64,000 nt of DNA from Serripes groenlandicus (Eukaryota > Mollusca > Bivalvia > Cardiida > Cardiidae), in NCBI GenBank assembly GCA_031761405.1, contig JASEVX010000003.1:116278247-116342246 (forward strand), written 5' to 3'. The first letter of the stretch is position 1. Each line of letters starts with the position of its first letter. Shown here piece after piece: positions 1 to 13,611 of the stretch. Under the pieces are notes generated by a model, which was given only the letters and a program-made list of their open reading frames with translations, had not been told where the DNA came from and made no database searches. The position numbers and the translations under genes are program-made.

Positions 1-12
1 TCTGTCTCTGTC

Positions 13-95
<83 letters not shown>

Positions 96-102
<7 letters not shown>

Positions 103-1170
103 TTCATCCTACAAATGTAGCACATGCACTTGAATATCACTCACGCATGTAGCACGGACATGCTTGTGTAGCACCCGCAGTGAGTGCTACATATGTTCTC
201 ACCATTTATTCAACACATCTGCAGAGATTCAAAGAGCTTACAACCCCATGTGTCTTCTGTTTTGTTAGAGTGGCCTTTGGCACACCAATACGTTTTTGTA
301 ACTCAAAAGCCAAAACAAATACCTACGCTGTTCAACAGTGCTACATAGAAGTGTGTGTTTGAACACACATGCATGCAGATCGCCTGTTATGTATCACATT
401 GTAAACATCGTTTTATCAACATTTCAATGTATGCAGAATGAAGGTACAAGTACATACGTATCATTAATTTGTGTCAGTGTTTACCTGTTTGTCAAACTGT
501 TATGTTACGACCATTTTTGTAATACACACTGTGCTACATTGTAATGTAGAATACAACAAAAGAGTGCTCCAAATTGAGGTTGATTTGAAGCACAAAGAGC
601 TACATTGTTCAGTGATAAACGACTCACTGTGTGTTTCTAAATATCGAGTGTATCGGAGTGTATTAATTGCAGTCAATATATAAAGGGTGGTTACTGTCGC
701 TACACTTTCACGAAAGTCATTAAAGCGCCTTATTTATAGCCGTTCTACATAGACTGTCTTAAAACAAGGTGCTACTTTTTACGGTCAAACACGTATGTGT
801 GCGTTTGTTTGTGTGTGATTACAATTTTTTTTCATATGTACAGCTATATGTATATGTAAAGTTTATATGAAGATTTGCAATGCGATTTAATTGACGCTTA
901 AGTTAATTAGTACTAGTGTGAGACCGGTATGTGAAAATATTCGAATGGGCCTTGGGCTATTTTTTTAATATAGTGATCTAAGCCGAACCGATGGTATGGC
1001 TGTATAGAGAAGAGTTTCTTTTACCACCAAATGCCAAAACAACCTAGGATCGGGCTACTTTTAAACGTTTGCGAGGCGGAACAAAAGTGGAATACGTACA
1101 TGTGCGATCCGTTTGGGTATCACACTCGTGTACTTTCTCCTAATTGAGTGTTTGTATACATATATGCTAC
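96..1170. repeat. non-simple half of the macrosatellite unit (first copy), GCTAC-rich
   Basis: This is the part of the unit that is not simple sequence. It carries eleven GCTAC/GTAGC pentamers between 117 and 1170, at 117, 149, 168 (as GTAGC) and 186, 340, 533, 599, 699, 771, 1054, 1166 (as GCTAC). About two would be expected by chance in this length. Many fit TGCTACWTW. The first four form opposed pairs around 149-190. I recognise no RNA gene, and the short ORFs (60-70 codons) carry no domain. It recurs in every unit at +2,528-bp steps. Confidence 0.8.
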
Positions 1171-1488
1171 TTTCCAAAATACTACAGGTTGGCGTGTTTC
1201 TTCTGCTCAAGGGTGTTTCGTGTCTGCATTTATTTATGTGTCTTTGAATTTATGCCTATCTGAATGTCTTTATGTTTATGTATATATGTATGTCCGTCTA
1301 TCGGTTGGTGTAAATGTGTTTGTATGTCTTTCTGTCTATGTATCTGTATGTCTATGCGTCTATGTATGTCTATCATCATATATGTCTATCATCGTGTGCC
1401 TATCAGTGTGTATGCCTATCAGCATTTATGCATGTGTCCCTGAATGTATGTCTATCTGAGTATATGTCTATCTGTATTTATGTCTTTG

Positions 1489-1572
1489 TATGTATGTATG
1501 TATGTATGTATGTATGTATGTATGTATGTATGTATGTATGTATGTATGTATGTATGTATGTATGTATGTATG
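1489..1572. repeat. (TATG)n microsatellite inside the unit
   Basis: An uninterrupted tetranucleotide TATG run of about 20 repeats, repeated in every macrosatellite copy (for example 4017-4100 and 6545-6628). A second TATG run lies at about 2268-2345. Both give meaningless Met-Tyr-Val-Cys open frames. Confidence 0.95.
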
Positions 1573-2430
1573 TATATCTGCATTTATTAATGTGTCTTTG
1601 AATGTATGCCTATCTGAAGTTATGTCTATCTGTATTTATGTCTTTATGTTTAGGTATATATGTATGCCCGTCTTTTTCTCCGTCTATCCGTTGGGGTAAC
1701 TGTTCATCTGCCTGTATGCCTGTATGCGTGTTTATACGTGTGTATGTTAATCTGTCTATGCGTGTGTATGTCTATCTGTCTATGTATGAGTATGTCTATA
1801 TGTCCATAATCTTGTGTCTATCATTAGGTATGTCTATCACTATGTATTTATATGCATTTAGCATGTGTCTTTGAATGTATGCCTATCTGAATTTACGTCC
1901 ATCTGAGTGTATGTCTATCTGTATTTTTGTCTTTATGTTTATGTGTATACGTATGTCCGTCTATCTCTCTGTCTATCTGTTGGTGTAGCTGTCAATCTGC
2001 CTGTATGTCTGTATGCATGAATATACGTGCGTATGTCAGTCTGTATGTTTATCTGTCTATGCTATGCGTCTGTATGTCTATATGTCTGTGTACGTGTATG
2101 TGTCCGTCTATCTCTCCGTCTATCTGTTGGTGTAGCTGGCAATCTGCCTGTATGTCTATATGCATGTCAATAAGTATGTTTATGTGTCTATGCGTTTGTA
2201 TGTCTATCTGTCTCTCTATATATATCATCATGTATGTCTATCATTATGTATGTATGTATATCACGATGTATGTATGTATGTATGTATGTATGTATGTATG
2301 TATGTATGTATGTATGTATGTATGTATGTATGTATGTATGTATGTGTGTGTGTATATCTGCATGTAATCATGTGCATTTAAATGTATGCCTATCTGGATT
2401 TATGTCTATCTGTATTTTTGTTTATGTCTG

Positions 2431-2432
2431 TA

Positions 2433-2485
<53 letters not shown>
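2431..2485. repeat. (TCTG)n microsatellite inside the unit
   Basis: A tetranucleotide TCTG/TGTC run followed by TCTATCTATC, present at the same place in each macrosatellite copy. Just downstream, a short duplicated phrase (gggtgcctgtctgtatat) appears two to three times before the GT run. Confidence 0.93.
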
Positions 2486-2493
<8 letters not shown>

Positions 2494-2574
2494 GTATGTA
2501 TATGTGTGCATGGGTGCCTGTCTGTATATGGGTGCCTGTCTGTATATGTGTGCATGGGTGCCTGTCTGTGTATG

Positions 2575-2577
<3 letters not shown>

Positions 2578-2623
<46 letters not shown>
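2578..2623. repeat. (GT)n microsatellite closing each unit
   Basis: A dinucleotide GT run of about 23 repeats ending in GAGAGAGTTCATCC, the point where the non-simple half of the next unit starts. The equivalent run at the window start (18-94) is longer and is preceded by TCTGTCTCTGTCTGTCTG rather than the usual TGTATGTCC, so the first copy differs on its left side. Confidence 0.94.
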
Positions 2624-2630
<7 letters not shown>

Positions 2631-4960
2631 TTCATCCTACAAATGTAGCACATGCACTTGAATATCACTCACGCATGTAGCACGGACATGCTTGTGTAGC
2701 ACCCGCAGTGAGTGCTACATATGTTCTCACCATTTATTCAACACATCTGCAGAGATTCAAAGAGCTTACAACCCCATGTGTCTTCTGTTTTGTTAGAGTG
2801 GCCTTTGGCACACCAATACGTTTTTGTAACTCAAAAGCCAAAACAAATACCTACGCTGTTCAACAGTGCTACATAGAAGTGTGTGTTTGAACACACATGC
2901 ATGCAGATCGCCTGTTATGTATCACATTGTAAACATCGTTTTATCAACATTTCAATGTATGCAGAATGAAGGTACAAGTACATACGTATCATTAATTTGT
3001 GTCAGTGTTTACCTGTTTGTCAAACTGTTATGTTACGACCATTTTTGTAATACACACTGTGCTACATTGTAATGTAGAATACAACAAAAGAGTGCTCCAA
3101 ATTGAGGTTGATTTGAAGCACAAAGAGCTACATTGTTCAGTGATAAACGACTCACTGTGTGTTTCTAAATATCGAGTGTATCGGAGTGTATTAATTGCAG
3201 TCAATATATAAAGGGTGGTTACTGTCGCTACACTTTCACGAAAGTCATTAAAGCGCCTTATTTATAGCCGTTCTACATAGACTGTCTTAAAACAAGGTGC
3301 TACTTTTTACGGTCAAACACGTATGTGTGCGTTTGTTTGTGTGTGATTACAATTTTTTTTCATATGTACAGCTATATGTATATGTAAAGTTTATATGAAG
3401 ATTTGCAATGCGATTTAATTGACGCTTAAGTTAATTAGTACTAGTGTGAGACCGGTATGTGAAAATATTCGAATGGGCCTTGGGCTATTTTTTTAATATA
3501 GTGATCTAAGCCGAACCGATGGTATGGCTGTATAGAGAAGAGTTTCTTTTACCACCAAATGCCAAAACAACCTAGGATCGGGCTACTTTTAAACGTTTGC
3601 GAGGCGGAACAAAAGTGGAATACGTACATGTGCGATCCGTTTGGGTATCACACTCGTGTACTTTCTCCTAATTGAGTGTTTGTATACATATATGCTACTT
3701 TCCAAAATACTACAGGTTGGCGTGTTTCTTCTGCTCAAGGGTGTTTCGTGTCTGCATTTATTTATGTGTCTTTGAATTTATGCCTATCTGAATGTCTTTA
3801 TGTTTATGTATATATGTATGTCCGTCTATCGGTTGGTGTAAATGTGTTTGTATGTCTTTCTGTCTATGTATCTGTATGTCTATGCGTCTATGTATGTCTA
3901 TCATCATATATGTCTATCATCGTGTGCCTATCAGTGTGTATGCCTATCAGCATTTATGCATGTGTCCCTGAATGTATGTCTATCTGAGTATATGTCTATC
4001 TGTATTTATGTCTTTGTATGTATGTATGTATGTATGTATGTATGTATGTATGTATGTATGTATGTATGTATGTATGTATGTATGTATGTATGTATGTATG
4101 TATATCTGCATTTATTAATGTGTCTTTGAATGTATGCCTATCTGAAGTTATGTCTATCTGTATTTATGTCTTTATGTTTAGGTATATATGTATGCCCGTC
4201 TTTTTCTCCGTCTATCCGTTGGGGTAACTGTTCATCTGCCTGTATGCCTGTATGCGTGTTTATACGTGTGTATGTTAATCTGTCTATGCGTGTGTATGTC
4301 TATCTGTCTATGTATGAGTATGTCTATATGTCCATAATCTTGTGTCTATCATTAGGTATGTCTATCACTATGTATTTATATGCATTTAGCATGTGTCTTT
4401 GAATGTATGCCTATCTGAATTTACGTCCATCTGAGTGTATGTCTATCTGTATTTTTGTCTTTATGTTTATGTGTATACGTATGTCCGTCTATCTCTCTGT
4501 CTATCTGTTGGTGTAGCTGTCAATCTGCCTGTATGTCTGTATGCATGAATATACGTGCGTATGTCAGTCTGTATGTTTATCTGTCTATGCTATGCGTCTG
4601 TATGTCTATATGTCTGTGTACGTGTATGTGTCCGTCTATCTCTCCGTCTATCTGTTGGTGTAGCTGGCAATCTGCCTGTATGTCTATATGCATGTCAATA
4701 AGTATGTTTATGTGTCTATGCGTTTGTATGTCTATCTGTCTCTCTATATATATCATCATGTATGTCTATCATTATGTATGTATGTATATCACGATGTATG
4801 TATGTATGTATGTATGTATGTATGTATGTATGTATGTATGTATGTATGTATGTATGTATGTATGTATGTATGTGTGTGTGTATATCTGCATGTAATCATG
4901 TGCATTTAAATGTATGCCTATCTGGATTTATGTCTATCTGTATTTTTGTTTATGTCTGTA

Positions 4961-5021
<61 letters not shown>

Positions 5022-5102
5022 GTATGTATATGTGTGCATGGGTGCCTGTCTGTATATGGGTGCCTGTCTGTATATGTGTGCATGGGTGCCTGTCTGTGTA
5101 TG

Positions 5103-5158
<56 letters not shown>

Positions 5159-7488
5159 TTCATCCTACAAATGTAGCACATGCACTTGAATATCACTCAC
5201 GCATGTAGCACGGACATGCTTGTGTAGCACCCGCAGTGAGTGCTACATATGTTCTCACCATTTATTCAACACATCTGCAGAGATTCAAAGAGCTTACAAC
5301 CCCATGTGTCTTCTGTTTTGTTAGAGTGGCCTTTGGCACACCAATACGTTTTTGTAACTCAAAAGCCAAAACAAATACCTACGCTGTTCAACAGTGCTAC
5401 ATAGAAGTGTGTGTTTGAACACACATGCATGCAGATCGCCTGTTATGTATCACATTGTAAACATCGTTTTATCAACATTTCAATGTATGCAGAATGAAGG
5501 TACAAGTACATACGTATCATTAATTTGTGTCAGTGTTTACCTGTTTGTCAAACTGTTATGTTACGACCATTTTTGTAATACACACTGTGCTACATTGTAA
5601 TGTAGAATACAACAAAAGAGTGCTCCAAATTGAGGTTGATTTGAAGCACAAAGAGCTACATTGTTCAGTGATAAACGACTCACTGTGTGTTTCTAAATAT
5701 CGAGTGTATCGGAGTGTATTAATTGCAGTCAATATATAAAGGGTGGTTACTGTCGCTACACTTTCACGAAAGTCATTAAAGCGCCTTATTTATAGCCGTT
5801 CTACATAGACTGTCTTAAAACAAGGTGCTACTTTTTACGGTCAAACACGTATGTGTGCGTTTGTTTGTGTGTGATTACAATTTTTTTTCATATGTACAGC
5901 TATATGTATATGTAAAGTTTATATGAAGATTTGCAATGCGATTTAATTGACGCTTAAGTTAATTAGTACTAGTGTGAGACCGGTATGTGAAAATATTCGA
6001 ATGGGCCTTGGGCTATTTTTTTAATATAGTGATCTAAGCCGAACCGATGGTATGGCTGTATAGAGAAGAGTTTCTTTTACCACCAAATGCCAAAACAACC
6101 TAGGATCGGGCTACTTTTAAACGTTTGCGAGGCGGAACAAAAGTGGAATACGTACATGTGCGATCCGTTTGGGTATCACACTCGTGTACTTTCTCCTAAT
6201 TGAGTGTTTGTATACATATATGCTACTTTCCAAAATACTACAGGTTGGCGTGTTTCTTCTGCTCAAGGGTGTTTCGTGTCTGCATTTATTTATGTGTCTT
6301 TGAATTTATGCCTATCTGAATGTCTTTATGTTTATGTATATATGTATGTCCGTCTATCGGTTGGTGTAAATGTGTTTGTATGTCTTTCTGTCTATGTATC
6401 TGTATGTCTATGCGTCTATGTATGTCTATCATCATATATGTCTATCATCGTGTGCCTATCAGTGTGTATGCCTATCAGCATTTATGCATGTGTCCCTGAA
6501 TGTATGTCTATCTGAGTATATGTCTATCTGTATTTATGTCTTTGTATGTATGTATGTATGTATGTATGTATGTATGTATGTATGTATGTATGTATGTATG
6601 TATGTATGTATGTATGTATGTATGTATGTATATCTGCATTTATTAATGTGTCTTTGAATGTATGCCTATCTGAAGTTATGTCTATCTGTATTTATGTCTT
6701 TATGTTTAGGTATATATGTATGCCCGTCTTTTTCTCCGTCTATCCGTTGGGGTAACTGTTCATCTGCCTGTATGCCTGTATGCGTGTTTATACGTGTGTA
6801 TGTTAATCTGTCTATGCGTGTGTATGTCTATCTGTCTATGTATGAGTATGTCTATATGTCCATAATCTTGTGTCTATCATTAGGTATGTCTATCACTATG
6901 TATTTATATGCATTTAGCATGTGTCTTTGAATGTATGCCTATCTGAATTTACGTCCATCTGAGTGTATGTCTATCTGTATTTTTGTCTTTATGTTTATGT
7001 GTATACGTATGTCCGTCTATCTCTCTGTCTATCTGTTGGTGTAGCTGTCAATCTGCCTGTATGTCTGTATGCATGAATATACGTGCGTATGTCAGTCTGT
7101 ATGTTTATCTGTCTATGCTATGCGTCTGTATGTCTATATGTCTGTGTACGTGTATGTGTCCGTCTATCTCTCCGTCTATCTGTTGGTGTAGCTGGCAATC
7201 TGCCTGTATGTCTATATGCATGTCAATAAGTATGTTTATGTGTCTATGCGTTTGTATGTCTATCTGTCTCTCTATATATATCATCATGTATGTCTATCAT
7301 TATGTATGTATGTATATCACGATGTATGTATGTATGTATGTATGTATGTATGTATGTATGTATGTATGTATGTATGTATGTATGTATGTATGTATGTATG
7401 TGTGTGTGTATATCTGCATGTAATCATGTGCATTTAAATGTATGCCTATCTGGATTTATGTCTATCTGTATTTTTGTTTATGTCTGTA

Positions 7489-7549
<61 letters not shown>

Positions 7550-7630
7550 GTATGTATATGTGTGCATGGGTGCCTGTCTGTATATGGGTGCCTGTCTGTA
7601 TATGTGTGCATGGGTGCCTGTCTGTGTATG

Positions 7631-7686
<56 letters not shown>

Positions 7687-9633
7687 TTCATCCTACAAAT
7701 GTAGCACATGCACTTGAATATCACTCACGCATGTAGCACGGACATGCTTGTGTAGCACCCGCAGTGAGTGCTACATATGTTCTCACCATTTATTCAACAC
7801 ATCTGCAGAGATTCAAAGAGCTTACAACCCCATGTGTCTTCTGTTTTGTTAGAGTGGCCTTTGGCACACCAATACGTTTTTGTAACTCAAAAGCCAAAAC
7901 AAATACCTACGCTGTTCAACAGTGCTACATAGAAGTGTGTGTTTGAACACACATGCATGCAGATCGCCTGTTATGTATCACATTGTAAACATCGTTTTAT
8001 CAACATTTCAATGTATGCAGAATGAAGGTACAAGTACATACGTATCATTAATTTGTGTCAGTGTTTACCTGTTTGTCAAACTGTTATGTTACGACCATTT
8101 TTGTAATACACACTGTGCTACATTGTAATGTAGAATACAACAAAAGAGTGCTCCAAATTGAGGTTGATTTGAAGCACAAAGAGCTACATTGTTCAGTGAT
8201 AAACGACTCACTGTGTGTTTCTAAATATCGAGTGTATCGGAGTGTATTAATTGCAGTCAATATATAAAGGGTGGTTACTGTCGCTACACTTTCACGAAAG
8301 TCATTAAAGCGCCTTATTTATAGCCGTTCTACATAGACTGTCTTAAAACAAGGTGCTACTTTTTACGGTCAAACACGTATGTGTGCGTTTGTTTGTGTGT
8401 GATTACAATTTTTTTTCATATGTACAGCTATATGTATATGTAAAGTTTATATGAAGATTTGCAATGCGATTTAATTGACGCTTAAGTTAATTAGTACTAG
8501 TGTGAGACCGGTATGTGAAAATATTCGAATGGGCCTTGGGCTATTTTTTTAATATAGTGATCTAAGCCGAACCGATGGTATGGCTGTATAGAGAAGAGTT
8601 TCTTTTACCACCAAATGCCAAAACAACCTAGGATCGGGCTACTTTTAAACGTTTGCGAGGCGGAACAAAAGTGGAATACGTACATGTGCGATCCGTTTGG
8701 GTATCACACTCGTGTACTTTCTCCTAATTGAGTGTTTGTATACATATATGCTACTTTCCAAAATACTACAGGTTGGCGTGTTTCTTCTGCTCAAGGGTGT
8801 TTCGTGTCTGCATTTATTTATGTGTCTTTGAATTTATGCCTATCTGAATGTCTTTATGTTTATGTATATATGTATGTCCGTCTATCGGTTGGTGTAAATG
8901 TGTTTGTATGTCTTTCTGTCTATGTATCTGTATGTCTATGCGTCTATGTATGTCTATCATCATATATGTCTATCATCGTGTGCCTATCAGTGTGTATGCC
9001 TATCAGCATTTATGCATGTGTCCCTGAATGTATGTCTATCTGAGTATATGTCTATCTGTATTTATGTCTTTGTATGTATGTATGTATGTATGTATGTATG
9101 TATGTATGTATGTATGTATGTATGTATGTATGTATGTATGTATGTATGTATGTATGTATATCTGCATTTATTAATGTGTCTTTGAATGTATGCCTATCTG
9201 AAGTTATGTCTATCTGTATTTATGTCTTTATGTTTAGGTATATATGTATGCCCGTCTTTTTCTCCGTCTATCCGTTGGGGTAACTGTTCATCTGCCTGTA
9301 TGCCTGTATGCGTGTTTATACGTGTGTATGTTAATCTGTCTATGCGTGTGTATGTCTATCTGTCTATGTATGAGTATGTCTATATGTCCATAATCTTGTG
9401 TCTATCATTAGGTATGTCTATCACTATGTATTTATATGCATTTAGCATGTGTCTTTGAATGTATGCCTATCTGAATTTACGTCCATCTGAGTGTATGTCT
9501 ATCTGTATTTTTGTCTTTATGTTTATGTGTATACGTATGTCCGTCTATCTCTCTGTCTATCTGTTGGTGTAGCTGTCAATCTGCCTGTATGTCTGTATGC
9601 ATGAATATACGTGCGTATGTCAGTCTGTATGTT

Positions 9634-9833
9634 NNNNNNNNNNNNNNNNNNNNNNNNNNNNNNNNNNNNNNNNNNNNNNNNNNNNNNNNNNNNNNNNNNN
9701 NNNNNNNNNNNNNNNNNNNNNNNNNNNNNNNNNNNNNNNNNNNNNNNNNNNNNNNNNNNNNNNNNNNNNNNNNNNNNNNNNNNNNNNNNNNNNNNNNNNN
9801 NNNNNNNNNNNNNNNNNNNNNNNNNNNNNNNNN
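9634..9833. other. assembly gap (200 N) inside the macrosatellite
   Basis: Exactly 200 N. Sequence before the gap stops at the equivalent of unit position 2049, and sequence after it resumes at the equivalent of position 1381. The flanks are therefore out of register with a 200-bp gap. The true missing length must be 1,859 bp or that plus whole 2,528-bp units. Confidence 0.98.
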
Positions 9834-10885
9834 TATGTCTATCATCGTGTGCCTATCAGTGTGTATGCCTATCAGCATTTATGCATGTGTCCCTGAATGT
9901 ATGTCTATCTGAGTATATGTCTATCTGTATTTATGTCTTTGTATGTATGTATGTATGTATGTATGTATGTATGTATGTATGTATGTATGTATGTATGTAT
10001 GTATGTATGTATGTATGTATGTATGTATATCTGCATTTATTAATGTGTCTTTGAATGTATGCCTATCTGAAGTTATGTCTATCTGTATTTATGTCTTTAT
10101 GTTTAGGTATATATGTATGCCCGTCTTTTTCTCCGTCTATCCGTTGGGGTAACTGTTCATCTGCCTGTATGCCTGTATGCGTGTTTATACGTGTGTATGT
10201 TAATCTGTCTATGCGTGTGTATGTCTATCTGTCTATGTATGAGTATGTCTATATGTCCATAATCTTGTGTCTATCATTAGGTATGTCTATCACTATGTAT
10301 TTATATGCATTTAGCATGTGTCTTTGAATGTATGCCTATCTGAATTTACGTCCATCTGAGTGTATGTCTATCTGTATTTTTGTCTTTATGTTTATGTGTA
10401 TACGTATGTCCGTCTATCTCTCTGTCTATCTGTTGGTGTAGCTGTCAATCTGCCTGTATGTCTGTATGCATGAATATACGTGCGTATGTCAGTCTGTATG
10501 TTTATCTGTCTATGCTATGCGTCTGTATGTCTATATGTCTGTGTACGTGTATGTGTCCGTCTATCTCTCCGTCTATCTGTTGGTGTAGCTGGCAATCTGC
10601 CTGTATGTCTATATGCATGTCAATAAGTATGTTTATGTGTCTATGCGTTTGTATGTCTATCTGTCTCTCTATATATATCATCATGTATGTCTATCATTAT
10701 GTATGTATGTATATCACGATGTATGTATGTATGTATGTATGTATGTATGTATGTATGTATGTATGTATGTATGTATGTATGTATGTATGTATGTATGTGT
10801 GTGTGTATATCTGCATGTAATCATGTGCATTTAAATGTATGCCTATCTGGATTTATGTCTATCTGTATTTTTGTTTATGTCTGTA

Positions 10886-10946
<61 letters not shown>

Positions 10947-11027
10947 GTATGTATATGTGTGCATGGGTGCCTGTCTGTATATGGGTGCCTGTCTGTATAT
11001 GTGTGCATGGGTGCCTGTCTGTGTATG

Positions 11028-11083
<56 letters not shown>

Positions 11084-13413
11084 TTCATCCTACAAATGTA
11101 GCACATGCACTTGAATATCACTCACGCATGTAGCACGGACATGCTTGTGTAGCACCCGCAGTGAGTGCTACATATGTTCTCACCATTTATTCAACACATC
11201 TGCAGAGATTCAAAGAGCTTACAACCCCATGTGTCTTCTGTTTTGTTAGAGTGGCCTTTGGCACACCAATACGTTTTTGTAACTCAAAAGCCAAAACAAA
11301 TACCTACGCTGTTCAACAGTGCTACATAGAAGTGTGTGTTTGAACACACATGCATGCAGATCGCCTGTTATGTATCACATTGTAAACATCGTTTTATCAA
11401 CATTTCAATGTATGCAGAATGAAGGTACAAGTACATACGTATCATTAATTTGTGTCAGTGTTTACCTGTTTGTCAAACTGTTATGTTACGACCATTTTTG
11501 TAATACACACTGTGCTACATTGTAATGTAGAATACAACAAAAGAGTGCTCCAAATTGAGGTTGATTTGAAGCACAAAGAGCTACATTGTTCAGTGATAAA
11601 CGACTCACTGTGTGTTTCTAAATATCGAGTGTATCGGAGTGTATTAATTGCAGTCAATATATAAAGGGTGGTTACTGTCGCTACACTTTCACGAAAGTCA
11701 TTAAAGCGCCTTATTTATAGCCGTTCTACATAGACTGTCTTAAAACAAGGTGCTACTTTTTACGGTCAAACACGTATGTGTGCGTTTGTTTGTGTGTGAT
11801 TACAATTTTTTTTCATATGTACAGCTATATGTATATGTAAAGTTTATATGAAGATTTGCAATGCGATTTAATTGACGCTTAAGTTAATTAGTACTAGTGT
11901 GAGACCGGTATGTGAAAATATTCGAATGGGCCTTGGGCTATTTTTTTAATATAGTGATCTAAGCCGAACCGATGGTATGGCTGTATAGAGAAGAGTTTCT
12001 TTTACCACCAAATGCCAAAACAACCTAGGATCGGGCTACTTTTAAACGTTTGCGAGGCGGAACAAAAGTGGAATACGTACATGTGCGATCCGTTTGGGTA
12101 TCACACTCGTGTACTTTCTCCTAATTGAGTGTTTGTATACATATATGCTACTTTCCAAAATACTACAGGTTGGCGTGTTTCTTCTGCTCAAGGGTGTTTC
12201 GTGTCTGCATTTATTTATGTGTCTTTGAATTTATGCCTATCTGAATGTCTTTATGTTTATGTATATATGTATGTCCGTCTATCGGTTGGTGTAAATGTGT
12301 TTGTATGTCTTTCTGTCTATGTATCTGTATGTCTATGCGTCTATGTATGTCTATCATCATATATGTCTATCATCGTGTGCCTATCAGTGTGTATGCCTAT
12401 CAGCATTTATGCATGTGTCCCTGAATGTATGTCTATCTGAGTATATGTCTATCTGTATTTATGTCTTTGTATGTATGTATGTATGTATGTATGTATGTAT
12501 GTATGTATGTATGTATGTATGTATGTATGTATGTATGTATGTATGTATGTATGTATATCTGCATTTATTAATGTGTCTTTGAATGTATGCCTATCTGAAG
12601 TTATGTCTATCTGTATTTATGTCTTTATGTTTAGGTATATATGTATGCCCGTCTTTTTCTCCGTCTATCCGTTGGGGTAACTGTTCATCTGCCTGTATGC
12701 CTGTATGCGTGTTTATACGTGTGTATGTTAATCTGTCTATGCGTGTGTATGTCTATCTGTCTATGTATGAGTATGTCTATATGTCCATAATCTTGTGTCT
12801 ATCATTAGGTATGTCTATCACTATGTATTTATATGCATTTAGCATGTGTCTTTGAATGTATGCCTATCTGAATTTACGTCCATCTGAGTGTATGTCTATC
12901 TGTATTTTTGTCTTTATGTTTATGTGTATACGTATGTCCGTCTATCTCTCTGTCTATCTGTTGGTGTAGCTGTCAATCTGCCTGTATGTCTGTATGCATG
13001 AATATACGTGCGTATGTCAGTCTGTATGTTTATCTGTCTATGCTATGCGTCTGTATGTCTATATGTCTGTGTACGTGTATGTGTCCGTCTATCTCTCCGT
13101 CTATCTGTTGGTGTAGCTGGCAATCTGCCTGTATGTCTATATGCATGTCAATAAGTATGTTTATGTGTCTATGCGTTTGTATGTCTATCTGTCTCTCTAT
13201 ATATATCATCATGTATGTCTATCATTATGTATGTATGTATATCACGATGTATGTATGTATGTATGTATGTATGTATGTATGTATGTATGTATGTATGTAT
13301 GTATGTATGTATGTATGTATGTATGTGTGTGTGTATATCTGCATGTAATCATGTGCATTTAAATGTATGCCTATCTGGATTTATGTCTATCTGTATTTTT
13401 GTTTATGTCTGTA

Positions 13414-13474
<61 letters not shown>

Positions 13475-13555
13475 GTATGTATATGTGTGCATGGGTGCCT
13501 GTCTGTATATGGGTGCCTGTCTGTATATGTGTGCATGGGTGCCTGTCTGTGTATG

Positions 13556-13611
<56 letters not shown>

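Noticed and set aside
1148..2680. Long Cys/Tyr/Val/Met-rich open frames in each macrosatellite unit
   Set aside because: They are translations of TATG, TCTG and GT simple repeats. They are open in several frames and on both strands and show no domain or start context.
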